The notes under the pieces: generated by a model
The model's database searches: none
Told to the model about the DNA's origin: nothing
What the model saw: only the letters and a program-made list of their open reading frames with translations
NCBI RefSeq assembly: GCF_009833095.1
Contig: NZ_QRCB01000035.1
Span: 1 to 64,000 of the forward strand
From: Nitrosomonas sp. JL21
Lineage (GTDB): Bacteria; Pseudomonadota; Gammaproteobacteria; Burkholderiales; Nitrosomonadaceae
Direction of reading: 5' to 3'
Length of the DNA: 64,000 bases
Shown: positions 32,742 to 42,008 of the stretch, piece by piece
Position numbering within the stretch: the stretch's first letter is position 1
How the letters are laid out: the number at the start of each line of letters is the position of its first letter
Translations under genes and position numbers: made by a program

Positions 32742-33731
32742 CTAATCAGCCGGTTTTTTGCTAGACGTTGCTTCCTTCTGGATTTCAGCTTTCATCTTTT
32801 GGGTATCGGCTTGGTTTTGCAGAGATGACTTGCTTTCAACCTCCACTTCTTTGATGAACACTGCATATTCACTCGGATAAATGGTGGAACCCGAAAGTTG
32901 CGCATAGATCTTGGTAAGGATGGCGCTGACATACAGAATGATCGCCGAATAATACACCCATAACATGATGATCACGATGGAACCGGCAGCACCATACATC
33001 GAGCTGACATCACTGCTGGACAGGTAAACTGTAATGACCCACTTTCCGGCCATGAAAAGCAGCGCAGTGATGATGGCGCCAACGATGATGTTTTTCCAAT
33101 GGATCTTGGCGTCAGGCAGGATTTTGAATATGCATGAGAATACGAAAGTGCTGACGATGAACGTGAGCGCCAGATTCAAAGAATAGGCGAGATAGACCGT
33201 GACGCTGGGAAAAATGAGTTGAAGCCGGACGAGTAATACATCCAGGGCTGCATTCACAATCAATGAAACGAGAAGAATGAATCCCAGCGAAATGACCATC
33301 GAAAAGCTCAGCAGCCGATTGACGATGAGTTTCATGAATCCGGTCTTGGGTTTTGCCTTCAGGTGCCAGATGTAATTGATCGATTCCTGGATTTCAACGA
33401 ATACGCCGGTTGCCAAAAACATCAGCATGATGGCGCTTCCGATGGTTGACAATGGGCTTCTGCCGGAAATGATGGCGTTCTTGATCATTTCTTCGACCTG
33501 AGCGGCTGCCTGCGAACCGATCAATTCAGCCAGTTGAGGGTATAGATCGCCTTCGACGGCTTCGGTGCCAAAAAAGAATTGAATGATTGCAATGATGATG
33601 ATGAACATCGGCGCGAGCGCGAACAGCGTATAGAAAGCGAGCGATGCGCTCATTTTCAGCACATTGACTTGAATGAATTCGGAAATGACTTCCTTGAATA
33701 CTGGCCAGGCAGTCTTGAGCGTTAATTTCAT
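32742..33731 (-). CDS. YihY/BrkB-family inner membrane protein
   Basis: A 329-residue protein with about six hydrophobic segments and the YihY/BrkB (formerly RNase BN) pattern: SASLAFYTLFALAPMFIII, WHLKAKPKTG, and AAGSIVIIMLWVYYSAIILY near the end, then a charged cytoplasmic tail rich in Lys and Glu (after about residue 275). Function is not settled; the family was once mis-assigned as a tRNA nuclease. ATG 33731 (MKLTLKTAW) fits the family better than the upstream ATG. Confidence 0.88.
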   Translation of the reverse strand: MKLTLKTAWPVFKEVISEFIQVNVLKMSASLAFYTLFALAPMFIIIIAIIQFFFGTEAVEGDLYPQLAELIGSQAAAQVEEMIKNAIISGRSPLSTIGSAIMLMFLATGVFVEIQESINYIWHLKAKPKTGFMKLIVNRLLSFSMVISLGFILLVSLIVNAALDVLLVRLQLIFPSVTVYLAYSLNLALTFIVSTFVFSCIFKILPDAKIHWKNIIVGAIITALLFMAGKWVITVYLSSSDVSSMYGAAGSIVIIMLWVYYSAIILYVSAILTKIYAQLSGSTIYPSEYAVFIKEVEVESKSSLQNQADTQKMKAEIQKEATSSKKPAD

Positions 33732-33843
33732 CAGTGCAATCGATCCGTGTGGAGAATCCTCCAAATCGGTACTGTATCAAACAATCATGCGGCTTCCCAC
33801 TGATTTTGCCAAGAGAATCGAGGTAGAAACGGCGTGTCTGTAT

Positions 33844-34536
33844 TTATACTCCATCAGTTTCAAAAACGACTATTTGGGCATTACTGCGCTGCAATAACCA
33901 CACAATCGGCCATTGCGGGTCAGGAGAACGGTTCACGCGATCCAATAATTGGCGCTTGGTTTTGCCGGTGACTACCAGCACGATATGTTCGCTGACAGCC
34001 AGCATATCGAGTGACAGGCTGACGCGCAGCGATGGTGCTGCTGGCGGCGCTGCGATGATGCAATGATCAGGCGGAAACGCATCGGCATTCATGCCGGGAA
34101 AAAGGGAAGCAATATGCCCATCTTCTCCCAGACCCAACACGGTCAGTGTCAATGGTAATGGCAGAGAACTCAGTCGATGATGGATGGCGCTGAGGGCATC
34201 GAATGGGTTTGCATGCTGAGTTTTTAGACCGATAAAGCGCGTGTTGGCGGGAAGATGCGCCAGTAAATAGTTTTTTATCAGGCGTTCATTGGATTGCTCA
34301 TCATCGCTATCTACCCAGCGCTCATCGGATAGTGTGATCGTGATTCGATCCCAGGGCAGTGCGCATTTCGCCAATGCCGGCAGATAATGGCGCGGCGTGC
34401 TGCCGCCCGGCACAACCAGCGCAGCCTGAGGCTGGTGGAGCAGCGACTGCTGCAGGACAGTTGCCGCATGCTCGGCAAAGGCATGGCTGAGCGATTCCAT
34501 GTCGGGGAAAACATGCCGTTGCATCGAGGCGGGCAT
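33844..34536 (-). CDS. pgl: 6-phosphogluconolactonase
   Basis: A 230-residue protein of the 6-phosphogluconolactonase/glucosamine-6-phosphate isomerase fold. The family text is clear: VVPGGSTPRHYLPAL, ITLSDERWVDSDDEQSNE, and LGLGEDGHIASLFPG. It hydrolyses 6-phosphogluconolactone in the pentose phosphate pathway. It is the last gene of a six-gene minus-strand operon and its ATG directly follows the stop of the HAD gene (TAGATG). No zwf or gnd is next to it, so a role linked to the sugar operon is possible. Confidence 0.93.
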   Translation of the reverse strand: MPASMQRHVFPDMESLSHAFAEHAATVLQQSLLHQPQAALVVPGGSTPRHYLPALAKCALPWDRITITLSDERWVDSDDEQSNERLIKNYLLAHLPANTRFIGLKTQHANPFDALSAIHHRLSSLPLPLTLTVLGLGEDGHIASLFPGMNADAFPPDHCIIAAPPAAPSLRVSLSLDMLAVSEHIVLVVTGKTKRQLLDRVNRSPDPQWPIVWLLQRSNAQIVVFETDGV

Positions 34537-35178
34537 CTAAACGATCAGCCCGCGGAGATCGGGAACGGTTTCCACGTAAGCGGGAAAAGGACTCGGGTCA
34601 CCGGGATGAACGCGCCCCAGGAACGCAGTGTCGTTGGCCTCGGCGCCTTCCAGATCAGCCATCGCATCGCCTATCATGAGCACGGATTCAGATTTAAGTG
34701 CATGGGTCGATAAAATGTCGGCAATGATCGTTTTTTTGAGGGCGGGCGCACCGCGAACTTCAGTGAAATATTGCGCTAAGCCACGCCGTTCGACGATGAT
34801 CTTAAGCTCTGTCTCCGGCGTGCCGGAAGCAACGAATAACGGAATTCTCTGCGATTGCTGGCGGATCAGCTCGATTGCGCCAGGCACGGCTTCAGCAGCG
34901 ATGACAGCTTCGACCACTAATTCCGAGAAGCGCAGATCCAGCGCTTTTTCTTGCGCTTCGGTCAGCGGCGGCTTATTCAGCAGGTGTTCCTGAAAATGGC
35001 GGAATTTCCGGTAACGCGACATACCGCCATTTTGAGTATGGAACTGCACCACGGCATTGACGACATCTTCCCCGTAAGGACGGTAGAGATCGGCGAATGC
35101 CTGGGTCTTGATTTTTCCGGATTCCACGATGACGCCATCAAAATCAAAAATGATCGCTTGCCAATCAAGGACGTTCAT
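34537..35178 (-). CDS. HAD-superfamily phosphatase (beta-phosphoglucomutase-like)
   Basis: A 213-residue HAD subfamily IA protein with motif I IIFDFDGVIVES, a cap domain, motif II LFVASGTP, Lys in PALKKTII and motif IV SVLMIGDAMADLEGA. This set fits sugar-phosphate phosphatases or mutases. In this operon it could remove the phosphate from a sugar-acid precursor, as KdsC does in Kdo synthesis, though KdsC has a different (capless) HAD form. It lies 6 bp after the epimerase gene. Confidence 0.85.
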   Translation of the reverse strand: MNVLDWQAIIFDFDGVIVESGKIKTQAFADLYRPYGEDVVNAVVQFHTQNGGMSRYRKFRHFQEHLLNKPPLTEAQEKALDLRFSELVVEAVIAAEAVPGAIELIRQQSQRIPLFVASGTPETELKIIVERRGLAQYFTEVRGAPALKKTIIADILSTHALKSESVLMIGDAMADLEGAEANDTAFLGRVHPGDPSPFPAYVETVPDLRGLIV

Positions 35179-35184
35179 AGCCCA

Positions 35185-36129
35185 TTATGCCCGGTTGTCG
35201 GATGTGGTTGGCGTAGCGTCATCGTTTTCATCGCCATGGTGCAGATGCTGGTGGATTTCGCGCAGGCAATCGAGTATGCCTTGCCCCAGATCGACATGTT
35301 CATTCAGCACCAGTTTTCTGCCGATGCGCGGTTGGAAAGCATAGGGCGTGATTTCGTAATGATGCACGGTATTGGCTTCGTCGAAATGCAGTTCAACCGG
35401 CCACGGCAGCATTTCCGAGATCATCGTCATCACATCCTTGATGCGCAGTTTTTCCTGGCCGGTCAGAATCAGGTGGCGATTGGCAAATTCGGGCGCAAGG
35501 ATTTGCACGCTCATGCGTGCGGCATCTTCGACGTGAATGTATTCGCGCATGGCTTCACCGCTGCCTTTGTAGGTAATGGCATGGTGCTCGACCGCTTCTT
35601 GCAGCATGCGGTAAATGCCGTTGCGCTTGTCGGCGCGCCTGCCATATAGCGAACCGTAGCGCAGAATGTTGTAATTCAGGCCGTAGCGTTCATGATAGGT
35701 TTCGGTGAAGCGCTCGGCAGCCTGCTTACTGGCGCGATAAAAAGATCCTGATTCGGAGTATACATAGACACTGCTGGCGAAGACGAAGCGGCGGGCACCG
35801 GCGATGCGCGCAGCTTCCAGCGCGTGCATATTGCCCAAAACATTGATGGTCGCGGTTGGTATGGGCTTGTCGTGGGCTTCATCGATATCGGCAATGGCGG
35901 CGAAGTTGTAGACGATCGATGATCCCTTGGCGGCTTCGATGACTTGCTCGAGATTCATGATATCGCCCACGATCATTTCCTGATTGTTCTTAAGGTACGG
36001 CGATGGGCTGCGGTCAAATAACCGTACCTGGTAGCCTGCGGCGGTCAATGCGTCAGCAACATGACTGCCCAAGAAGCCGCTGGCGCCGAATACAATGACC
36101 TTTTCGTTGGATATCGCTTTATCGATCAT
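35185..36129 (-). CDS. NAD-dependent sugar epimerase/dehydratase
   Basis: A 314-residue extended short-chain dehydrogenase. The NAD-binding motif is FGASGFLGSHV near residue 14, and the active-site motif is YRASK, preceded by VFASSVYVYS. The fold acts on nucleotide sugars as epimerase, dehydratase or reductase; the substrate is unknown. The start overlaps the end of the dehydrogenase gene by 4 bp. The C-terminal tail is His- and Asp-rich (HQHLHHGDENDD). Confidence 0.87.
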   Translation of the reverse strand: MIDKAISNEKVIVFGASGFLGSHVADALTAAGYQVRLFDRSPSPYLKNNQEMIVGDIMNLEQVIEAAKGSSIVYNFAAIADIDEAHDKPIPTATINVLGNMHALEAARIAGARRFVFASSVYVYSESGSFYRASKQAAERFTETYHERYGLNYNILRYGSLYGRRADKRNGIYRMLQEAVEHHAITYKGSGEAMREYIHVEDAARMSVQILAPEFANRHLILTGQEKLRIKDVMTMISEMLPWPVELHFDEANTVHHYEITPYAFQPRIGRKLVLNEHVDLGQGILDCLREIHQHLHHGDENDDATPTTSDNRA

Positions 36130-37058
36130 GATAGAACGCCTGTTTTGATGAGACCTTGCAATAAATTCTCTGCCGCTTCGATTTCCATGCGTTGCCGGGA
36201 TTCCCGGGCGAGAGAACCGACATGCGAAGCCAGAAGAATGTTGTCCGATCCAATGAGTGGGCCTTGATAGGGTTCCTGCTCGAATACATCCAGAGCAGCG
36301 GCACTGATTTTGCCGGCGCGTAATGCCTCGGCGAGCGCATCTTCATCCACCAAGCCGCCGCGAGCTGCATTGATGACGATCGCGTCGGGTTTCATCGCAG
36401 CGAAAGCCTTGGTGTTCAGCAGATGATGCGTATCTGCCGAATAAGGCACATGCAGCGTCACGATATCAGCGTTCGCCAGTAATGTATCGAGCGGCACCAG
36501 TGTCACGCCGGTTGGCGCTTGACTGATATACGGATCATGCGCGATGACAGTGGCTTCAAACGCCTGACACAGTCGCGCAACGCGCCGGCCGATGTATCCC
36601 AGTCCGATGATGCCGACAGTCTGGGCTGCCAACAATCGTCCCTGCGTGCGCGGCCATTGTCCATTGCGCACCGCTTGATCGATCGATTTGATTTGCCGCA
36701 GCAGAGCGAGGATGAATCCCATCGTTAATTCGGCGACCGCTTGGGCGGGCGCTTCCGGCGTATTCAGAACGCTGATGCCGTGTTGATGCGCAGCCGCCAG
36801 ATCGACGCTGTCCAAGCCGGCACCGCAGCGCGAAATCACTTTAAGATGGTCGGCAGACTGCAATACCCGCTCCGTCAGCGGTTCGATCCCTGCAATCAGG
36901 CCCACCGCTCCATGACCGAGCAATTCGCTGATCTCATCTTCAGTCAGCTTACGCCGATGCGGATTGGTGATGATGTTGAAGCCATTTTCCAATAAATGCT
37001 GGAGCGGCGGATTATTGTCGATGTCGAACGAAGATGTGGAAATGACCAATGTACTCAT
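36126..37058 (-). CDS. D-isomer 2-hydroxyacid dehydrogenase
   Basis: A 310-residue NAD-dependent dehydrogenase of the D-3-phosphoglycerate/glycerate dehydrogenase type. The cofactor motif is VGIIGLGYIGRRVA; catalytic residues lie in INAARGGLVDE (Arg), DVFEQEP (Glu) and LLASHVGS (His). It lacks the extra C-terminal regulatory domain of long SerA enzymes. In this operon it may oxidise or reduce a 2-keto or 2-hydroxy acid made with the neighbouring aldolase. It overlaps both neighbours by 4 bp. Confidence 0.9.
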   Translation of the reverse strand: MSTLVISTSSFDIDNNPPLQHLLENGFNIITNPHRRKLTEDEISELLGHGAVGLIAGIEPLTERVLQSADHLKVISRCGAGLDSVDLAAAHQHGISVLNTPEAPAQAVAELTMGFILALLRQIKSIDQAVRNGQWPRTQGRLLAAQTVGIIGLGYIGRRVARLCQAFEATVIAHDPYISQAPTGVTLVPLDTLLANADIVTLHVPYSADTHHLLNTKAFAAMKPDAIVINAARGGLVDEDALAEALRAGKISAAALDVFEQEPYQGPLIGSDNILLASHVGSLARESRQRMEIEAAENLLQGLIKTGVLS

Positions 37059-37825
37059 GAATTTTTCAATGTTGCGCGGATGGTTTGTAAATGGGAACGG
37101 CAGATCGCATCCAGGATACGGATATCCAATCCGTAGCCGAGGAAATTGAAACCGGCTTGAATGCGTTGCTGCAATGCTTGAAGATCGGGTTCGATGACAT
37201 GAATGCCGCCGGGTTTGCCGGCACGGCGCCCCGCTTCGAGCACCTGGGCAATCGCTGCTTGCACTTCGGGATGATCGAGATCGCCCGGGCGGCCCATCGA
37301 CCCTGATAAGTCATACGGTCCGATGATATATGCATCGATGCCCGGCACCGCCAAGATCTGATCGATGGCTTGGACTGCGTCGACATGCTCGATCATCACC
37401 ACGATGACTGCATTGTCGTCGAGCCACTGCCGGTACGCCTGGAAACTGGCGCCATAGCCTTGCGCTCGTGCCAGACCTACGCCGCGTTGCCCGCGCGGGG
37501 GATAATAAACGCCTTCGACTGCGGCCTTGGCATCCGCAGCAGATTTGATCATCGGCACCATGATGCCGGTCGCACCCGCATCCATCACGCGTTTGATCTG
37601 GTCAGAGTGATTGGATGTCAGACGCACGATGGCGGGGCACTCCTTGCCATCTAAAACCTGGATGATGGATTGCACGTCGCTGAGTTCCAAGACGCTGTGT
37701 TCCATATCGAGTACCAGCCAGTCGAATCCTGCTGCCGCCATGATCTCGGCGATTGACGAATGCCCGAGGGTGACCCATGAGCCGATGGTCAATTCCAATC
37801 GATTCAGACGTGATTTCAAAGTCAT
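37055..37825 (-). CDS. HpcH/HpaI-family 2-keto-3-deoxy acid aldolase
   Basis: A 256-residue class II (metal-dependent) aldolase of the HpcH/HpaI family. Typical segments are IGSWVTLGHSSIAEIMAAAGFDWLVLDMEHS, GATGIMVPMIKSAADAKAAVEGVYYPPRG, and IEHVDAVQAIDQILAVPGIDAYIIGPYDLS (metal site Glu/Asp). These enzymes join or split pyruvate and an aldehyde to give 2-keto-3-deoxy acids. Next to a kdsB-like gene it is a candidate for making the sugar acid that is then activated with CMP. It is 18 bp after the kdsB-like gene. Confidence 0.9.
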   Translation of the reverse strand: MTLKSRLNRLELTIGSWVTLGHSSIAEIMAAAGFDWLVLDMEHSVLELSDVQSIIQVLDGKECPAIVRLTSNHSDQIKRVMDAGATGIMVPMIKSAADAKAAVEGVYYPPRGQRGVGLARAQGYGASFQAYRQWLDDNAVIVVMIEHVDAVQAIDQILAVPGIDAYIIGPYDLSGSMGRPGDLDHPEVQAAIAQVLEAGRRAGKPGGIHVIEPDLQALQQRIQAGFNFLGYGLDIRILDAICRSHLQTIRATLKNS

Positions 37826-37843
37826 AACGTTATTCCTAATATC

Positions 37844-38593
37844 CTAATAGTGAGCGAGCAGGGGATCCGATTCCATCAGTTTGGCAACGCGCGCCAAGTC
37901 CGCTGGCGTGTCAACTGCCTGGGTATTGAAAGTGGTATGCACCATTTTGACGTGCATGCCGTGTTCGAGCAGGCGCAGCATGTCGACCGATTCCAATTGC
38001 TCGAGCGGCGTCGGCGTCAGACGGGTGTATTGAAACAGCGTTTCCCGGCGAAATGGGATGATGCATACCTGCTTATACGCGGCGGTATCGGCAAACCCCG
38101 TTTTCGCGAGACTTGGGATCGGGCGGCGCGACATGTACAACGCATCATTGTGGCGATTCATGACGACCTTGATGGTATTGACATCGAGATAGTCCGCTTC
38201 ATCTTCGATTCTACGCACCAGGTTGACGCAACCCAGCGCCGGGTCATCACGAAAGGGCGCCACGGCTGTGTCGATCATATCGGGATGAGTCATCGGCTCA
38301 TCGCCTTGCACCATGACGATCAGATCGGCATCGAGATGAGTGACGGCTTCTGCGACGCGATCACTGGCGCGCTCGTGAGTATCGGCGGTCATGATCACGC
38401 GTGCACCAAAATTTTCTGCAATGTCGCGGATTTCATCGTCGCAAGTGGCGATATACGTGGCATCGAGCGATCTGCTCATGGCCACTCGCTTATAGATGTG
38501 TTCGATCATAGGGCGACCCAGGATAGCAGCGATCGGTTTGCCTGGAAATCGGGATGAGCCCATGCGGGCAGGTATTACAGCGATAGTTTTCAT
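37844..38593 (-). CDS. KdsB-like CMP-sugar acid cytidylyltransferase
   Basis: A 249-residue nucleotidyltransferase of the 3-deoxy-manno-octulosonate cytidylyltransferase family. Motifs are IPARMGSSRFPGKPIAAI, YIATCDDEI, MTADTHERASDRVAEA and IVMVQGDEPM, all matching KdsB. It would transfer CMP from CTP to a 2-keto-3-deoxy sugar acid. Housekeeping KdsB normally sits among LPS genes; here it leads an operon with an aldolase and dehydrogenase, so the sugar may not be Kdo. It is first in the operon, facing away from the glycosyltransferase genes. Confidence 0.85.
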   Translation of the reverse strand: MKTIAVIPARMGSSRFPGKPIAAILGRPMIEHIYKRVAMSRSLDATYIATCDDEIRDIAENFGARVIMTADTHERASDRVAEAVTHLDADLIVMVQGDEPMTHPDMIDTAVAPFRDDPALGCVNLVRRIEDEADYLDVNTIKVVMNRHNDALYMSRRPIPSLAKTGFADTAAYKQVCIIPFRRETLFQYTRLTPTPLEQLESVDMLRLLEHGMHVKMVHTTFNTQAVDTPADLARVAKLMESDPLLAHY

Positions 38594-38633
38594 GAATCTG
38601 TCGTGAAATTAAAGAGTGGTTGACATCGGTATG

Positions 38634-38659
38634 AGTTTTAAAAGACACCCTTTAAAACT
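38634..38659. promoter_or_regulatory. AT-rich inverted repeat between divergent polysaccharide operons
   Basis: AGTTTTAAA (38634-38642) and TTTAAAACT (38651-38659), a perfect 9-bp inverted repeat with an 8-bp spacer, 41 bp upstream of the kdsB-like start. A candidate operator or a hairpin in the leader RNA. The wider 38594-38880 gap holds no gene. Confidence 0.4.
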
Positions 38660-38880
38660 GTTTTGCTGATTATCAGGTTTTTCCTGTTTGTTGAGCAATA
38701 ATTATTGTTAAACTTGACGAATTTTTTACATGGCGCGTTTTATGATGGTCATTCTGGTTCGTTGCTGGTAATTGAAGGGTGGCCGGAGTAAAATGGCGCG
38801 CTTTGCAGAATATCCTGTTTAATAAGGAAAATACAACAGATGTCAGGTATCGAATACCGTTATGTCTTCATAACCCTGTT

Positions 38881-40146
38881 ATGAAAGCGCTTTTTTTTCT
38901 CCGTCATTACAATGATATTGATCATGTCACTCCGGTTATCTACAAATGGATCCAATCGGGTCATCAGTGCGATGTGGTTTTAATCGGTTCACCGAAATTC
39001 CGTCGCGATTTTCGCGTTCAGTTCCTAAGCCAGCTTCCGGGCGTGCGCGTGACGCATATTCGTGAATTATTTGCCTGGATGGATTACATCAAATGGCGCC
39101 TGCAGATGTTGTTGCTGACGCGCAATGTCCGGCGCATTAAGATCATCGGTCCGTTGGTCACCAAAATCGCCGAGCGGTTTGATGAAAAAGAACGCGAACC
39201 ATTATGGCGGCACACTGCAGAGTTCTTGTTGAACAGAAGCTTCGGCGATTACCACAAAGGTGTGGTGGCGTTCGATTGGATCGAGCGGAATTCCGTCATT
39301 TGTGTCGAATGGGTTGAGGTCGTGGTAGCCATGGCAAAGAATCGTGGACTGGGAACGGTGTCGTTGCCGCATGGCGACAGCCCACACGCCAGTCAATTGA
39401 TTCGCCGGGGTGAGCGGTTCAAGGAACCCGATGTGACCTTTTCGGCAGCCACGATATTTGATCGTGTCGTGGTGCCGAATGAGTTATGCGCGACACGCTT
39501 TCGGCCCTTCATGGCAGAACATCAGCTTGCTGTGCTGGGTTCGCCACGCTACTGTGAGGAATGGCTGAAAATTCTCGCCGGCTTGATGCCGCCGTCGCCC
39601 CTCGTGCGTTCGGGCAGCCGGCTCAAGATCGTCATGTTCCTGAGAAAAGCCAATTTCACGACTTTCTGGGAAGAAGTCGGTGAGGTCGTGCATATGATTG
39701 CACAATTTCCCGAAGTCGAATTGATCATCAAACCGCATACCCGCAGCGGTTGGAAGCAATCATTGACGAAAGACAGTTCAATCCGGCAATTGCCCAATGT
39801 GCGAGTGGCCGGTGATGATGCGCATTCGGTACATTTGATGAATTGGTCTGATGTGATCATCGATTTGGCCACATCCGTGGTGTTTGAGGCGGTGCGCGCC
39901 AAGAAGCCGGTTCTGGCTGCGGATTACTTGATAGCAGCCCGCTCAGCGGTGGCGTACTACATGCCTGAAACCGAGTTGAAATGCCGCGATGACGTTTATG
40001 AACACATTAAAAACTTCCTGGAAAATGGATGTGATTCTTTTTATGTTGAAGCGCATCGGCAGCGTTTTCTGAAAGAAATGCTGGATTTTCCGGATGCGGA
40101 AGTATTGCCTCGTTATGTGGCATTATTGGAGCAATCCGCACACTGA
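38881..40146 (+). CDS. Putative surface-polysaccharide transferase (GT-B-like)
   Basis: A 421-residue protein beginning MKALFFLRHYNDIDH. The C-terminal half resembles capsule-synthesis or CDP-glycerol-type transferases: ELIIKPHTRSG, then WSDVIIDLATSVVFEAVRAKKPVLAADYL, the acceptor/donor-side signature of such GT-B enzymes. It probably attaches a sugar or polyol phosphate to a surface glycan. A GTG start at 38779 would add 34 poorly structured residues, so ATG 38881 is preferred, though no strong Shine-Dalgarno is visible. Confidence 0.7.
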   Translation: MKALFFLRHYNDIDHVTPVIYKWIQSGHQCDVVLIGSPKFRRDFRVQFLSQLPGVRVTHIRELFAWMDYIKWRLQMLLLTRNVRRIKIIGPLVTKIAERFDEKEREPLWRHTAEFLLNRSFGDYHKGVVAFDWIERNSVICVEWVEVVVAMAKNRGLGTVSLPHGDSPHASQLIRRGERFKEPDVTFSAATIFDRVVVPNELCATRFRPFMAEHQLAVLGSPRYCEEWLKILAGLMPPSPLVRSGSRLKIVMFLRKANFTTFWEEVGEVVHMIAQFPEVELIIKPHTRSGWKQSLTKDSSIRQLPNVRVAGDDAHSVHLMNWSDVIIDLATSVVFEAVRAKKPVLAADYLIAARSAVAYYMPETELKCRDDVYEHIKNFLENGCDSFYVEAHRQRFLKEMLDFPDAEVLPRYVALLEQSAH

Positions 40147-40215
40147 GTTGCTTCAATGATATGCATTGTCAGAAGCCGACGGGGTTTAGTCTTATAACAC
40201 GATAAGGTGATCGTG

Positions 40216-40980
40216 ATGCGAGCAAAAGACATTTTGAATGAGCTGGTGGTTGCAGCGTACCGGCTGAAAGGCGGGTATGTCACGATACCGGTGCGGGGGC
40301 AATCGATTGTTATTTCAGTGGATCATCTGCGCACGCTGAAACGTGCCAGAACGTATTCGGTCAAGGAACCGGATACGCTCGATTGGCTCGACAGTTTTGA
40401 ACCGGGTTCATGTTATTTCGATATCGGGGCGAATATCGGCCAATATTCGCTGTATCCGGCCAAGAAGTATGGCGATCAGATCCGCGTCTATGCGTTTGAG
40501 CCGCAAAGTAATAATTATTATGCGCTCAACAAGAATATTTACTTGAATGGTCTCGATGAGAATATTTTGTCGTATTGCGTGGCCGTGTCCGGAAAAAGCG
40601 AATTTTCCAAGCTGTATATTCCCAAGTTCATACCCGGCGGCAATCGTTCCCAGTTTGGCGCGGAAGATATTGAGAATATGAAGATATCTGCGACGCACGT
40701 GCAAGGGATGTTCGGGGTAACGCTGGATGATCTATGCAGCCAGTGGGGATTTCCATATCCGAACTATATCAAGATCGATGTGGACGGGATTGAAGTCCCT
40801 ATTCTCAAGGGCGCTACGGCGGTGTTGGCCAATCCGGCCCTGAGATCCGTCATTGTCGAACTGGGCACTGAAGAGGAGCGAAACACCGCGATTGAGTTGA
40901 TGAAACAAGCCGGTCTCAGCGTCAAACAACGTTCCACCAAGAATTGGGGCGAAGCCTATCTGATATTTGGAAGGGAATGA
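40216..40980 (+). CDS. FkbM-family methyltransferase
   Basis: A 254-residue SAM-dependent methyltransferase of the FkbM type. The SAM-binding motif is CYFDIGANIGQYSLYPAKK, followed by VYAFEPQSNNYYALNKNI, and later NYIKIDVDGIEVPILKGA, which is the FkbM signature. It probably O-methylates a sugar in the surface glycan. ATG 40216 has AAGG 9 bp upstream; GTG 40207 is an alternative. Its TGA overlaps the ATG of the next gene. Confidence 0.9.
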   Translation: MRAKDILNELVVAAYRLKGGYVTIPVRGQSIVISVDHLRTLKRARTYSVKEPDTLDWLDSFEPGSCYFDIGANIGQYSLYPAKKYGDQIRVYAFEPQSNNYYALNKNIYLNGLDENILSYCVAVSGKSEFSKLYIPKFIPGGNRSQFGAEDIENMKISATHVQGMFGVTLDDLCSQWGFPYPNYIKIDVDGIEVPILKGATAVLANPALRSVIVELGTEEERNTAIELMKQAGLSVKQRSTKNWGEAYLIFGRE

Positions 40981-42008
40981 CGGGGTTCGCGCACACGTCG
41001 AATGCGCCAGCCGTCGATGTGATCATTCCGGTATTCAATGCACCGGTTTTGAGCAAGCGTTGCATCGAATCAGTGATCACCTATTTGGGTTCATCCATTC
41101 AGGCGATCCATATTCAAGACGATGCCTCCGATCGTGAAACGGCTGCGATGCTCGATCAGTTGTCCTGTCCACTCCTGCATATCGTTCATGCCCCTAACAA
41201 TCAAGGCTATGGCGCATCTGTGAATGAAGCGATTGCGCGTTCGAAAGCGGATTTTGTGCTGGTGCTCAATTCGGATACCGAATTGCATGAGAATATCTTG
41301 CCGCCCTTGTGCAATGCATTCATGGCTGATTCACAATTAGCCGTGATCAGTCCAGTGCATCAGGATGTCAAGGTCCGGTTCGAGCGCTACCGCCGTCAGC
41401 CTGGTGGTTACATTCTGACGCATCGCTTCCAGGGGTATGGCTTCTTGATTCGACGGGAACTCTTCAATGGACTCGGTGGATTTGATCGACAATTTGGACG
41501 CGGCTATTTCGAAGATACCGATCTGGGACGCAGGCTCGATGGACAGGGTTGGCGCATCGGCGTGCATCCGGATGCGCATATTCTACATGCCGTCGGCGCT
41601 TCTTTTGGGCGCGGACAGTCATACCGCAAGTTGGTGGCGAAAAACCGGGCGAAGTATTTGGCGCGCTATCCTGGAGCCCACCAGAATATTGTATTGATTT
41701 CGGGGCGCTCTACCTACGCAGATTTGCCTGATCAACTGATTGAATCGATCAACCATGTGCTGCGACAGGGCGGGGTCGTTCATTGGCTGACACCGGCGCC
41801 AGTGCAGCAACTACCGTCTTTACAGTTGCGCAACCGTTCGATCAGTTTCAAGAGAATCGTGAAACTGATTTTGCGCGGGTGGTCGCGCGAGGACAAACGA
41901 GTGTCTGCAATATGGGTGTTGCCCGGCGTTTCTGTACTATTGCGCTTGCTGATTACGCTGTGGGTTCGAATGCGCTCTTTGGAGATGCGTACCTGGAAAA
42001 CCGGGTGA
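40977..42008 (+). CDS. Family 2 glycosyltransferase
   Basis: A 343-residue inverting GT-A enzyme. It starts with VDVIIPVFNAPVLSKRCIESV, continues with IQDDASDRETA, APNNQGYGASVNEAI and the metal-binding motif LNSDTE, and has GYFEDTDLGRRLDGQGWRI, typical of rhamnosyltransferase-like family 2. It adds a sugar to a lipid-linked or surface glycan at the inner membrane. A C-terminal hydrophobic stretch may associate with the membrane. The start overlaps the fkbM stop (ATGA). Confidence 0.9.
   Translation: MTGFAHTSNAPAVDVIIPVFNAPVLSKRCIESVITYLGSSIQAIHIQDDASDRETAAMLDQLSCPLLHIVHAPNNQGYGASVNEAIARSKADFVLVLNSDTELHENILPPLCNAFMADSQLAVISPVHQDVKVRFERYRRQPGGYILTHRFQGYGFLIRRELFNGLGGFDRQFGRGYFEDTDLGRRLDGQGWRIGVHPDAHILHAVGASFGRGQSYRKLVAKNRAKYLARYPGAHQNIVLISGRSTYADLPDQLIESINHVLRQGGVVHWLTPAPVQQLPSLQLRNRSISFKRIVKLILRGWSREDKRVSAIWVLPGVSVLLRLLITLWVRMRSLEMRTWKTG

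Noticed and set aside
38779-38880. Upstream GTG start for the surface-sugar transferase
   Set aside because: The extra 34 residues have no family resemblance; ATG 38881 gives a typical first beta strand.
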